DNA from: Channa striata
Lineage: Eukaryota > Chordata > Actinopteri > Anabantiformes > Channidae
NCBI GenBank assembly: GCA_033026295.1
Contig: CM065180.1
Coordinates: 16,278,023-16,342,022, forward strand
Length of the DNA: 64,000 nucleotides
Reading direction: 5' to 3'
Shown: one piece after another, positions 1 to 12,100 of the stretch
How the letters are laid out: each line of letters opens with the position of its first letter
How positions within the stretch are numbered: position 1 is the first letter of the stretch
Notes under the pieces: generated by a model
The model's input: only the letters and a program-made list of their open reading frames with translations
The model's database searches: none
What the model was told of the DNA's origin: nothing
Position numbers and translations under genes: made by a program

Positions 1-526
1 TATGTTATCCAAATCCTGAAAAAAAACCCTGAAATGTACACTGTACTTCCCCCCCAAAAAAAGTTTTTCTGAAAGACCAGTTCATTTGTATTTGTGTTAC
101 CACTCATCCTGTCTCTCCTGACGTGATCATATCATTCATTCACCTGCTAATAATGCATGTTGCTTATGTTTTAAGTGATTATAGTGAAACATTGTTTGGT
201 GCATTCCAGCATGCAGTTAGATGGTGGCGTTGTCACACATTAATTTACTGTTGATATTCATTTATCATCATTAACATAGCATTTTAGCATGTTTCCTTAT
301 TTCTGTTCCAGTCTGAATGAGGGTGACAAGATTGTGACCATTTCAATTGTGACTAACATATACCTCTGCCTGTGTGTGTGTGTCTTGTTCGCTGCCCATG
401 CTCCGTCCTCGGTTGTTGCTGTGTGCTCCGTTCACTCTGCATTCTGCCACCTGTTCGCCGGTTTGCCTGTGCTGCTACTGTGTGTGCTGGCTGCAGTTCA
501 CCCAAATATGGCCTTATTGCCGACAG
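1..526 (+). other. crebbp: crebbp intron (upstream of first visible exon)
   Basis: No coding segment or RNA gene is recognisable here. The stretch ends in a CAG acceptor at 524-526, directly before the exon that resumes the CREBBP reading frame. The expected preceding CBP exons (bromodomain and the segment before the RING) do not appear, so this is the 3' part of a longer intron. Confidence 0.7.
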
Positions 527-3500
527 GTATCACTTCTGTGAAAAGTGCTTCAACGAGATCCAGGGCAACAGTGTGACACTGGGGGATGACCCAGCACAGC
601 CACAGACGTAAGTTAACAGGCCTGGGCGGCTGAACAGTACCTGGTGATTGTCATGCAAGATTACCAGGCTGTTTCCTCTCTGGACATATACTGTAGAGTG
701 GAGTTTTAAATTCAAGAGCCAACATGAACTTGGTTGTCCCCTTGTTTCTTTATTTTTGTTTTATGCAGCATGATATCAAAAGATCAGTTTGAAAAGAAGA
801 AAAATGACATGTTGGACCCAGAGCCGTGAGTATATTCTAGAGAATACCTTAGTTTGACCCTTATTTGTATAGCAACAGGTATGCTACTTCATACTTTGTG
901 TAAAGAAAGAAAATGCAAATATTTCTCCTCTCAGGTTTGTGGAATGTAAAGATTGTGGGCGAAAGATGCATCAGATCTGTGTGCTGCACTATGAAGTAAT
1001 TTGGCCATCAGGGTAAGTCTTGCTGGACAGTCCATAGTTGACCCTTCTATAATTCTTATAGAACATAAATATGTATTTACTGGAGTTTAGAATTTAGTTT
1101 CATCTTTCTTCTTCTAGCTTTATCTGTGACAGCTGTCTGAAGAAGTCTGGCAAAACAAGAAAGGAAAACAAATTTTCTGCCAAACGTAAGTAATTTTTTT
1201 TACATATTAAAATTCGGTTTTATTGTGTAAAGGGCTCTTTGATTAATAAAGAGTTATTTACATTTTTATGTTTTAAAAGGGTTGCAATCTACAAGGTTGG
1301 GGACGTACATTGAAGACAGAGTCAACAAGTACTTGAAAAGGCAGAACCACCCAGAGGCTGGTGAGGTGTTTGTGCGAGTCGTAGCCAGCTCTGACAAAAC
1401 TGTGGAGGTAAAGCCTGGCATGAAGTCTAGGTAAGGTTCACAACTACTGATGAAGTGTGTCCCTCCTTATTTGCCGATTAAAAAAAGAAAAACATTTAAG
1501 TGTGGAGTAAATTAATAATTTTTATTGTGTTTTATATGAAGTCAGAATATTTCTACTTTAAAGAACTTAAAAAAAAATTAATTGATGAGCTTTTAATGAA
1601 AATGTGCTTATTTGTATATGTGTGCTTCATGTGCATTTTATCTGTATATATTCAAGTGAATAGGGATATTTGAACTCCAGTTATTGATAATTTATTCTAT
1701 AGAACGATTGTAAATAAGAAATTCATAAAAAATACATGACATATATACTTTAATTGTAACTATGGTTTCCAGCTGAACTTGAACCAGCTGGAAACATGGC
1801 TAGGAATTTCTTGCCCAGCTTAATGTTTTGTAGTGGTATTACAATAAAATCGTTTGAGTAATATAAACACGCTTATTCTTACAAAGATGTTCCTATTAAT
1901 GCAATTTATACATAAAAGAAAATCAATTCTATGGACAAATGCTTGATTTGAAATTGTGCTTCTATGTTTCCACAGGTTTGTAGACTCAGGCGAGATGGTT
2001 GAGAGCTTCCCTTACAGAACCAAAGCACTTTTTGCATTTGAAGAAATAGACGGAGTGGATGTTTGTTTTTTTGGCATGCATGTCCAGGAGTATGGCTCAG
2101 AGTGTCCTTTTCCAAATACAAGGTAAAACGACAGCAAAAAATAATGTTGATAAATCTCTAATCTCAGTTTATAATAGTAATGGGTTTTTGTCTTTTACTA
2201 AAACGTTTGGATGTTCTACAGGCGGGTTTACATATCATACCTCGATAGTATTCACTTCTTCAGACCACGTTTGCTAAGGACTGCAGTGTACCATGAGATC
2301 CTAATAGGCTACCTGGAGTATGTGAAGAAACTTGGGTGAGTGTTTTGACGCTATTCTGTTTTTAGATATTTGTAATTGTATATGTGCATTGTCATTTCTA
2401 TTGCTCATTGCCTGATAACTTGTTTGTCAGGTATGTGACGGGTCACATCTGGGCCTGCCCACCCAGTGAAGGAGATGACTACATTTTCCACTGCCACCCG
2501 CCTGACCAGAAGATTCCCAAACCCAAGAGACTCCAAGAGTGGTACAGAAAAATGCTGGACAAGGCTTTTGCTGAGAGGATATTACACGACTACAAGGTGG
2601 GACAATTACGACAAAATATGCCTTATGACCACAGTGACATGATCAGTCTTGAAAATATTGCCATTTAAGACTTGTTTTGTTGTTTTTAAGTAGAAAACAA
2701 ATAAGGAAGTGCCATTTAAACATCACACCAAATCATTTTATTAAAGCCATACAGAATCCTTAAATCTAAAAACGTAATCATTTATTTTTGCTAGTATGAC
2801 TAGACCAACACTGTTGAAGAGTAGCAGCAAATAGTTTGAGGATGACAGCAACAGTGAATTAAAAGATTTAAGTTTATAACTAGTATGGTGTGACTGCTGA
2901 AGGCTCAGCGAGTGTACGAGAGAGAGGAGGGGGAAAAGTAGGTAGAAAAAGTAAGCATTCAAAAGCTAAATACAGATGAGACGCTTAGTGCTTATGGCAA
3001 AGTAGCTTTTTAGTTTTAGCAGTTGTTTGGATTTCAAACATTTTAAATTTGGTGGCCATCTGTGAAAATTATCCCTATTACAGTTTCAACTTAAAACAGA
3101 GAAATTATAACCTTGTAAAAATAAAATTCATGGCAGAGGCTGATGTATTGCATTAGGTTGTACAGGTGTATACAGGTTTGACTGGTTGCCTGGTAGTTAT
3201 TTTAAATACTTTTATAGTGAAACAAAAAACTTTTTTTTTTTACCATGGAATTTTAAACTAAGTTTTAAAGAGAGGACAGAAATTGTCCATATATTAAGTT
3301 GTATGTATCACCTAACTACTGCTTAAAAAAAAGTTTAATACTAGTACTTGTCAGTCCCCAAGTCATATTTTTTAAATGGGACTACACTGTCAGTTGAAAC
3401 AAATGCAGATCCAGCATCTTGGGGTCTCCCCCTTGTGGTTGGTACGGATTAGTGCAAGCATTACAGTTACAAATCAGCTGTTATTAACCGTACTAAATCA

Positions 3501-5718
3501 TGTACTGATAAATATTTTAGGCTTATATTTATGTGCTTTTAATTCAATTTTTATTTTTATGTTTTTTATTTCCATTACTTCAGCAGCAAAATGATTTCTC
3601 AATTTTCTTTTAAACTTTACTGTAATATTGCCTGATGGAAGTGTGTCTGTGTTTAGGATATTTTTAAGCAAGCCACAGAAGATAGGTTGACAAGCGCCTA
3701 TGAGCTGCCGTACTTTGAGGGAGACTTTTGGCCTAATGTGCTGGAGGAGAGCATCAAGGAACTGGAGCAGGAGGAGGAGGAGAGAAAGAAGGAGGAGAAC
3801 ACGGCCTCCTCTGAGATTACAGAGGTGAGTTAGATGAATAGATGTTTAGAGCGGTCTGTTTTATACAGTTCTATACATAGGAACACTCTTTTTAAACCCA
3901 AACTAACATCTTGGTGTTTAGGACTTGGGATTAGGTCTTACGTCGGATTATCCTGAAGTTCTCATAGAAGAGCTTTCAGCAGCAACAATTCATTGTATAC
4001 CCACTTGGCATAATTGCAAAGTCTTGTCTTGCCTATTTTACCATCTCTGCTTCTCTAATTGTCCATGTCCATCTATTTAAAGGGAGCTCATGCTGACAGT
4101 AAGAATGCCAAAAAGAAGAATAACAAGAAAACCAACAAAAACAAGAGCAGTGTCAGTCGAGCCAATAAGAAAAAGCCGGGGATGCCGAATGTAGCCAATG
4201 ATCTGTCCCAGAAACTCTACGCCACGATGGAAAAGCATAAGGAGGTGGGAAATCCTACCAGGTCATTCTTAACAATTAGGAATTGCATGGCATGCAACAT
4301 TCTAGTAGTAGTGGTTGTAGTTATATTTTTGTATTTTGTGTTAATTGGGTAGGTTGACATGGGTATGGGACAGTTGGGGTTATCATCAAGATACAAAAGG
4401 ACATTTGAGTTTTAAAAAGTAATGCAGCGAGTAATACTTAAACCCATGAAGAAATTGTCTCCTACATAAACATTTGGGGAACTTGTGACAATACTTTTCC
4501 TGTATTTACAACTAACCAACTATTTCCCCTCCTCTCTAATTCCAGGTATTTTTTGTTATCCACCTCTATGCCGGGCCAGTCATTAACACGCTGCCACCCA
4601 TCATGGACCCAGACCCTCTGTTGACCTGTGATCTCATGGATGGCCGGGATGCCTTTCTGACTTTGGCCAGAGACAAGCACTGGGAGTTTAGCTCTCTGAG
4701 AAGATGCAAATGGAGCACAATGTGCATGCTAGTAGAATTGCACAACCAGGGACAGGACCGCTTTGTGTACACTTGCAATGAGTGTAAACACCACGTTGAG
4801 ACTCGTTGGCACTGCACTGTCTGTGAGGTAGGAAGTAGCAGCATTATACATATCTGTTTGATCTATACCTGCATTTCTTGGCATAACCTTAATATACTCT
4901 CTTACCTGTCATCAGGACTATGACCTATGCATTAACTGCTACAACACTAAGGGACACGAGCACCAAATGGTCAAATGGGGCCTGGGTCTTGACGACGATA
5001 GCAACAGCCAGAGTGGTGAGGCCTCCAAGAGCCCCCAGGAAAGCCGACGTCTCAGCATCCAGCGCTGTATCCAATCACTGGTCCATGCTTGCCAGTGCCG
5101 GAATGCCAACTGCTCTCTGCCATCATGCCAGAAGATGAAGAGAGTGGTTCAACACACCAAGGGCTGCAAGCGCAAGACCAATGGTGGCTGCCCTGTGTGC
5201 AAACAGCTCATTGCTTTATGTTGTTATCATGCCAAGCACTGTCAGGAGAACAAGTGTCCCGTTCCCTTCTGTCTCAACATCAAGCACAAGCTCCGTCAGC
5301 AACAGCTGCAACACAGGCTCCAGCAGGCTCAAATGATGCGCCGCAGAATGGCCACCATGGCTGGAAGGGGTATGCCCCTGCCGTCTCCACCTACCTCAGC
5401 AGCTCCCGACACCCCCAACTCTCTGCAGCAGCCTAATACACCACAAACCCCCCAGCCCATGCCAAACCAGCCCCAACAACAGCAACCTCCAAACCCTGCC
5501 AGTATTGGCCAAGGCTTCCCCAACAATGGCCGCAGCAGCCAGCCCCCAACACCAGTCCCACAAGGCAAACCAGGGCCTCAATCATCCCCTCAGCAGTCAC
5601 CACTGCCTAACATGCCACACCAATTGCAGCCTCAGCCACCACAGCAGCAGCAACAGCAGCCACTGCTGGCAGCTCTTCAGGTGGCCAAACGCATTGAGTT
5701 GGCAGCCAAGGCAAAGCA

Positions 5719-5749
<31 letters not shown>

Positions 5750-7543
5750 AATTATACCATGAATGGAATGCCCATGAACCACCCTCGAATGATGCAGGGC
5801 CAGATGCAATTGATGCAGGGGCCCCGGGGCCCCCAGGTGGTGCAGGCTATGCAGCCAGGCCAGTGGGGTCCAGGAATGCAGAATTCCATGCCGAGTCCCC
5901 AAGGTCATCAGCATCAGGTTCCTCCTCAACAAGCTCCCATGGCTCCTCAGCAGGCTCAGGGAACCACCATGCCCCAGCAGGGTCAACTTATGCAGAGGTC
6001 CGTGATGCCCCAGCAGACAGGTCTCCCAATGTCAGGGGCCATGGCACCCCAGGGGCCCTCACAGCAGGGCATGTCACCACAGCAACAAAATATGCCTCGG
6101 ATGCCTGGTAACATTCCTCCGAGTGCTCTGCAGGACTTACTGCGAACTCTCAAATCTCCCAGCTCTCCCCAGCAGCAGCAGCAGGTTCTCAACATACTTA
6201 AGTCTAACCCCCAGCTCATGGCTGCCTTCATTAAACAGAGAACTGCAAAGTATCAGGCTAACCAGCCACAGCAACAGCAGCAGGCCCAGCAGCAGAACCC
6301 TCAGGCTATGCTGGGGCCACAGGCGGGAATACAGGCAGGAATGCAGGCAATGGCAGCCATGGCAAACCAGGTGCAGAGGTCAGGAATGGTGCCTCAGCAG
6401 CAACCTCCTCAGCAGGCAGGACCCCAGGGCATGGCACCAATGGGCCCCCAAGGCCAGATGATGAATGCTTCTCAAAATGGTAATCCCCAGATCTACCGCA
6501 GACAGCAGCTGCTTAGAATTCAGCAGCAGCAGCAGCAGCAGATGCAGCAGCAGCAGCAGATGCAGCAGCAGCAGCAGATGCAGCAGCAGCAGCAAATGCA
6601 GCAGCAGCAGCAAATGCAGCAGCAGCAGCAGATGCAGCAGCAGATGCAGCAGCAGCAGCAGATGCAGCAGCAGCAGCAGCAGATGCAGCAGCAGCAGATG
6701 CAGCAGCAGCAGATGCAGCAGCAGCAGCAGCAGATGCAGCAGCAGCAGCAGCAGCAGATGCAGCAGCAGCAGCAGCAGCAGATGCAGCAGCAGCAGCAGC
6801 AGCAGATGCAGCAGCAGCAGCAGCACATGCAGCAGCAGCAGCATCAGATGCAGCAGCAGCAGCAGATACAGCAGCAGCAGCAGCAGGCACAGCAGCAACA
6901 AGTGGGCATGCCCCAGGGCCACGGTCAGTTTCCCCAGCAGCTGCCGGGTACACCAACCTACTCCCAGCTTTGTATGCAGCAGCAGCAGCAGCAAATGACT
7001 ATGCAAGGAGGTGGGGGGACCATGAGCCAGCTTCCTCCCACGTCCCAAATGGGCCAACAAGGCATGGAGATGCCCCCGAATCTCCTCCAGCATCGTCTGC
7101 TTCATCAGCAGAAGATGTTGAAGCAGCATATGGGCTCTTCAGCACAGGCTAACTCAATGAGTCCACAACAATCCCACATGCTCCAAGGGCAAGCTCCAGG
7201 AGGAGCTCACTTACCTGGGCAGACAATTGCAAATACTCTGGGGAACCAAGTACGCTCCCCAGCCCCAGTGCAATCGCCCCGTCCATCTTCGCAGCAACCC
7301 CCTCATTCCAGTCCCTCCCCACGAATACAACCCCAGCCTTCACCCCAGCATGGTGCCCTCCACTCCAGTTCTCCTCACCCAGGCCTTGGAGGCCCCATGG
7401 AGCAGGGACACTTAGGAACACCAGAACAGAGTGCCATGCTATCACAACACAATACACCAAACCGAGGGGCTTTAGGTAATGACATGGGTAGGGTGGGTGA
7501 CACGACTGGAGACACGCTAGCAAAGTTTGTTGAAGGATTGTAG
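527..7543 (+). CDS. crebbp: CREB-binding protein (histone acetyltransferase), 3' part of gene, 12 exons
   Basis: CBP is a nuclear co-activator that acetylates histones and transcription factors and bridges CREB and many activators to the transcription machinery. Exons joined in phase: 527-607, 769-825, 935-1012, 1118-1185, 1280-1430, 1976-2122, 2222-2335, 2431-2596, 3657-3824, 4083-4244, 4546-4827, 4916-7543 (about 1,366 residues). In order: RING end (RYHFCEKCFNEIQG), PHD (FVECKDCGRKMHQICVLHY), the HAT core with its acetyl-CoA and substrate motifs (YLDSIHFFRPR, GHIWACPPSEGDDY, and LQEWYRKMLDK holding the catalytic-type Tyr), a Lys-rich loop (KNAKKKNNKKTNKNK), ZZ finger, TAZ2, NCBD and a Q-rich tail. 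CREBBP is preferred over EP300 because of SALQDLLRTLKSPSSP, LNILKSNPQLMAAFIKQRTAKY, the terminal VGDTTGDTLAKFVEGL, and trap1 as next gene. The start of the gene is outside the window. Which teleost crebbp paralogue this is cannot be decided here. Confidence 0.96.
4916..7543 (+). CDS. crebbp: crebbp terminal exon: ZZ end, TAZ2, NCBD and glutamine-rich C-terminus
   Basis: This single 2,628-base exon encodes the last 875 residues. The ZZ zinc ligands finish at DYDLCINCYNTKGHEH. TAZ2 spans about 5039-5350, with Cys/His clusters such as HACQCRNANCSLPSC and CCYHAKHCQENKCPVPFC. The NCBD (binds NCOA/SRC co-activators and p53/IRF3-type partners in the family) lies at about 6117-6257 and is almost identical to mammalian CBP. 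After it the protein is low-complexity, with long Gln runs, then returns to conserved CBP text (NQVRSPAPVQSPRP, PPHSSPSPRIQPQPSP). The stop is TAG at 7541-7543. Long open frames on the other strand and in other frames here are repeat shadows. Confidence 0.96.
5717..5750 (+). repeat. (CAG/CAA)n glutamine run in crebbp
   Basis: A short trinucleotide run between AAKAK and NYTMNG codes about 11 consecutive glutamines. It is mostly CAG with one CAA near its start. It is separate from the large array downstream. Confidence 0.9.
6521..6901 (+). repeat. (CAG)n-ATG coding minisatellite: Gln/Met array in crebbp
   Basis: About 380 bases of in-frame CAG runs (3 to 7 units) are interrupted at near-regular intervals by single ATG codons, giving blocks of Q3-7 followed by M. 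There are about 17 Met interruptions, then a few His, Ile and Ala variants at the 3' end. The array lies between RRQQLLRI and VGMPQGHGQF, where mammalian CBP has only a simple Gln run of about 18. No array unit breaks the frame. CAA interruptions, which would stabilise it, are nearly absent. Confidence 0.95.
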
Positions 7544-8530
7544 CATTTCATGACAGAAGAAAGGCCTTTTTCTGTTTTCAACTGAGAAATGTTTGTACTT
7601 GCTGTTGTAAAAAGCTAAAAGAAATGAATACAAACAAATGAGTCATGAGGCCTATGACTGTGAACTTTCCTTAAACCAAGGGACTGCTTTTTCTTCCAGC
7701 TGAGAGTGATTTACTAATTGCTGTTGATAAGAGGACAAAAAAGACATAAAGAATATATTTTTGTTCAGACCAGCCATGCAAGAATTTGCTCTGGTCTTTG
7801 TGTTGTTTCAGTTTGTTTTTCATTTGTTATGCTCTGGTATTGATTTTGTTTTTTTTACAAAACTTTTCAAAACAAAAAATATTTCATTTTATTATTTTTT
7901 TATTTGTATCTTTGCAAATTAATATTGTATTTGTGTTGAAAAGACTGTAAAATTATTTGTCTGAGAATTTTTTGCCAGGTTTCCCTTTTTGCTTATTTTC
8001 TCTCTTCCTGGCTAATTTATTCTAATATGCCATTTTTCAAAAGGACTGCCTTTGGGAAAGCCTTAATTTCTTTCCTGTTTGCAGAGTCTATGGGAGATTA
8101 ACATATTTGTATAGATTTAGGAACTATTGCACACATCCAAACACAACATGCAGGTCTAAGATAAACCTGCATACAAGCTTGTTCACAGGTGCCAGAATGA
8201 TCTTTTGCTGGCATGGGTCCAGTATTTGTCTTGCAGATGTTTAAATTGCTTTGTCTGTCATTCAGTCTAAAGAAATTCTCATTAAGTCCTGAACCTCTTT
8301 GCCTGTGGTGGGAAATTTACTTGTTTGACTGCTGATTTGTGTTCGGAGAGAGTTTTGTGCATCATTTTCTCTCGCATTAAACTTGAATTGATGAACTGTT
8401 CTCAAATGTAAATCTAGCAGCTAGACAGTACTGTAAATATGCAGAAAATAATGAAATCACTGTACAAACTGGTTCAAATGGCTCATTTCGTACTTATATA
8501 CCATATTGTTAAATAAACCTGTGTGCCACA
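7544..8530 (+). terminator. crebbp: crebbp 3' UTR with polyadenylation signal
   Basis: The AT-rich stretch after the TAG stop holds no further coding exon. A canonical AATAAA lies at 8512-8517, followed within about 20 bases by GT-rich sequence (CCTGTGTGCCACAG). That makes about 8,530 the likely 3' end, roughly 1 kb of 3' UTR. The exact cleavage site is inferred. Confidence 0.7.
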
Positions 8531-8788
8531 GACTCTGATTCAGATTTTGCTGTTTAGAAAAGTACTACTAGTAATAATCAGGGTTAGGATCCTGGTTATA
8601 ATATGCTGATTATCTTTAATTACATGGTCTGGATTTTTTTTATCTGTATTTCAGAATAAGATTAACTCTACTATAATACTACTTAATCTTAGCATTTGAG
8701 ACAATTTTTTCTGTTTTTAAAATTGCCATAAATTCAGTCAAAGTGGTTTGAGGCATTGACATTCTGGCATCATGTTGCATTGCCACAC

Positions 8789-8807
8789 TTTGACCTTGAA
8801 GGTCAAA
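8789..8807. promoter_or_regulatory. Nuclear-receptor-type near-palindrome (ERR-like), trap1 upstream region
   Basis: TTTGACCTTGAAGGTCAAA reads almost identically on both strands around a central G. It contains TGACCTTGA, the complement of the orphan-receptor extended half-site TCAAGGTCA, and a second AGGTCA half-site on the other strand. It lies about 330 bases before the trap1 ATG. Binding is inferred from the motif only. Confidence 0.45.
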
Positions 8808-9008
8808 TTAAGAAAAAAAATTGTATTTAAATAATAGGTTGAATAGTAAATAAACAATATGATTACAGATTGAGATAGCGAGATTGGAGTAGAAGGAACT
8901 AGTAGTAATTAAAACATATATATCTCGGAAATTAAAATGTACAAATAACGACGTTTCATCGCTTCGTTGTAGCCCGTTTCTCGTCAGGCAGTGTGGTAGA
9001 CCCCTTAG

Positions 9009-9024
9009 TGACGTCACTATAAAG
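9009..9024 (+). promoter_or_regulatory. trap1: Full CRE palindrome and TATA-like box, trap1 promoter
   Basis: TGACGTCA (9009-9016) is a perfect palindromic cAMP response element, immediately followed by CTATAAAG. It sits about 100 bases before the trap1 ATG, in a locally GC-rich stretch (GCGCCGGGGCCC, GTCGCGCGGCG) that looks like a core promoter. CREB/ATF binding is known for this motif; its use here is inferred. Confidence 0.6.
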
Positions 9025-9115
9025 CGCCGGGGCCCTACTTACGCTGTCGCGCGGCGTGTGTCCCCCTCAGCCTGTTGACCTGTCATTTTCTGGTTTCGTT
9101 CCCTTGTCTCTCATC

Positions 9116-12100
9116 ATGTCCCGCTGTTTGTCCCTGGCGCGGTTCGCTCTCGGTGCCTCTCAAAGAGCCAACGCGGTGCTCGGGGCGTGTGCACGGGGCC
9201 TGAGAAGTCGAGCTTTATCGCGCACCTTGACTGGAAGTAAGTGTGTGTCAGCTAAGTGACTTAGCCTAGCCTGCTGGTTGACGTCCATAGATCACAGTCG
9301 TGCAAATTCTGCTTCAGCCGCAAACATTTCATTTAAGAAACTAGCTCATATTGCGAGGTGTATTTTTACTTTGTATATACGTGACAGTTGAATTAAGATG
9401 AGTTGCAAAACAGACGCAATTTGTCGAGTGATTATCAGTATCGTGGGATTGTTTTCACATTAAAGCCCCAAAAGGACAAGTTTCTCATATTGTAACGGGT
9501 TCGTGTAAAGTTATTCTCAGCTGTGTATTAACAGTAATTGCCTGAGGATCTGGGTAACTACAGGTTTTTAGAGTTTTAAAAAGGATTTCACTTTTCTCCC
9601 AACACCTAAATAATAGTGGTGTAAATAAAAAGTCTTGTCCAGGTCCTGCAATGTTATGTAAAATGTGTCTTATGAAAACATCTTGATATATTTTAAACGG
9701 TTAATCCATTCATCCATTTTTGTTGATTATCCATGTCATATTGTCATTTACTATTACACACAAATAATGCAGCAGTACATGTATTAATGCATATTCTAAC
9801 TAGGTCTACATTGGCTAATATGGCCATTATCCTAATATTCGTTGGCATTTTGTTATTAAACTGTTTTAAAGCATTACATTAGGCCAAGAAAGACCCTCAA
9901 GTAGACTAGCAAGAAGTTTAAGCAAATCAATATCAAATTATAATGAACCTAGTTAATAAAGCGTTTAGTTAATTTTGATCTATTAAGTGTAAAGCCTATT
10001 TAGGACTTTATGTATGTTTGGAGGTATTCATTTCTGCTGTTTACAGTTTAATGGGTTTTTTTTTTTAAGTACAAGTCCTTTTACAGCACAAATGTACAAA
10101 ATTTAAATGAAATAGTCACTAATAATACTAACTTAAAAATACTACATTTTGAATTTAAGCTTCATCCAGAAGTCTCCAGTTGGTGTAGTTGAGTGTAGCT
10201 TAATAGTGGCTTAGGTGGCTGGATTTGACATTCCTACTCAAAAAAGGGAATACTCAGAATTAATAACCTGCCAGGTAAATACCTATTCTCCCAGGCCATT
10301 AATCTTGAACTTGACAAGGCACTGCCATTGCTGACCTTTACTGTATCGCCAGACTTGCAGCTTGAACAGCAGCAGAGGTGGAGCAACCGGCCCTGGATCT
10401 GGAGCTCTGAGCGGTCCTGCCTTGGTTTTAGCCAGCAGTCTTACTACAGCACCCAGGAGGCAGAGAAAGAGCCTGAGGATGAGCCCCTGCACACCATTAT
10501 CAGTGACACAGAGACTGTACAAGGTCCTGGAGCAGCTGCAGACATAATTTTTCCTATAGAATTTGGTTTTGTGACATTTTTAATTATCTAAATATTTATC
10601 TTCTACTGTTCTATATAGGTAGCTTGTCTAAACATGAATTTCAAGCTGAAACAAAAAAGCTGCTGGACATTGTTGCCAGATCCTTGTACTCTGAGAAAGA
10701 GGTAAAGTTTGCATGAGAGGAGGAGAGGAATATACAATCTTAGTACCTATAACTGTCCTCTGATTCATTTCCTTCTGTGTCATCCCACTAGGTCTTCATC
10801 AGGGAGCTGATCTCCAATGGCAGTGATGCTCTGGAAAAACTGCGTCACAAACTTATCACAGCAGGAGGTGAAACTGCTCCCATGGAGATACACCTGCAGA
10901 CGGATGCTGCAAAGGGCACCTTTACCATCCAGGTACACCCACATTTTCAAAGGAAAGTCTGCATGATTTTTGAATTACTGCTACCATTGCCTTCGCTCTG
11001 TGTGGTTTTGGTATCCAGATGCAATTTGTTCGATTTTACATTACTACAGAAGCAAAATGTAAGGTTTGCCCCTTGTCACAGGCTCTGTTCTCTAACTTGG
11101 AATTACTTTCTGTCATAGTTTAGAAGTTTACACCTAATGATGAGTTGAAACCATGAAAATGAAGATAGTATCTTTGGACTTAAGGACTTTTTGTTCTGAT
11201 GACTGAGGCTTGTTGGCCTGTGTGCCACCTGGTGGTGTCTTTGTGAATGACGGTTATTATTTTTTCTCTGATCTCGCAGGACACCGGAGTGGGGATGAAC
11301 CAAGAGGAGTTGGTGGCTAACCTGGGGACTATTGCCCGCTCTGGTTCTAAGGTGACTTTCTTAAGTAATTATTGATTTGTCCTCTTTTTGTCATGTTTAC
11401 ACTTTTACTGCCTTCCGTCATTATTTGTAGGATGCTTGACAACGCGCCAGTGTGGTATACAATAGGTTATCCAGTTAATCTATTAACTAATATTTGTAAT
11501 AATTAATAGTAATAGTAATAATAATTTACAGTGTTTGCAGTTGACCACATGTTGATTTTATAAACATTTCTTGTATACACTGCAGGCATTTTTGGATGCT
11601 TTGCAAAACAAGGCAGAAGCCAGCAGCACTATCATAGGCCAGTTTGGTGTTGGATTCTACTCTGCCTTTATGGTGGCCAATCAAGTGGACGTCTACTCCC
11701 GTTCTGCTGAGCCCGATGCACCTGGATACAAGTGGTCCTCAGACGGGTGAGAGAGAGGGAGGGGACTAGTACAACAGAAATGAAATAAAATTATTTATCT
11801 CAACAAATAGAAAACAGAAATATCTTTGATGTTACTCACATAACCATTAATCTGTCAAAAGAATGTTACAAATTTGATTCTCAAATGCTAATTTTCTCTG
11901 TCAGCTCTGGAGTCTTTGAGATCGCTGAAGCCAGTGGTGTTCAACAGGGAACAAAGATTGTGCTACATCTTAAAGATGAGTGCAAGGAGTTTTCGTCTGA
12001 GGATAGAGTTAAAGGTATGAATGATGCTGCTTCAGTGGTTCAACAATAACTGTGTGAGGTAACACATTATGCATCACGCCACATTATAACAAACTGCTGC

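Noticed and set aside
6380..7129. Long - strand frame rich in Leu (249 codons) and related poly-Ala, poly-Cys and poly-Ser frames
   Set aside because: These are translations of the crebbp CAG array in other frames. They have no family text and no independent gene signals.
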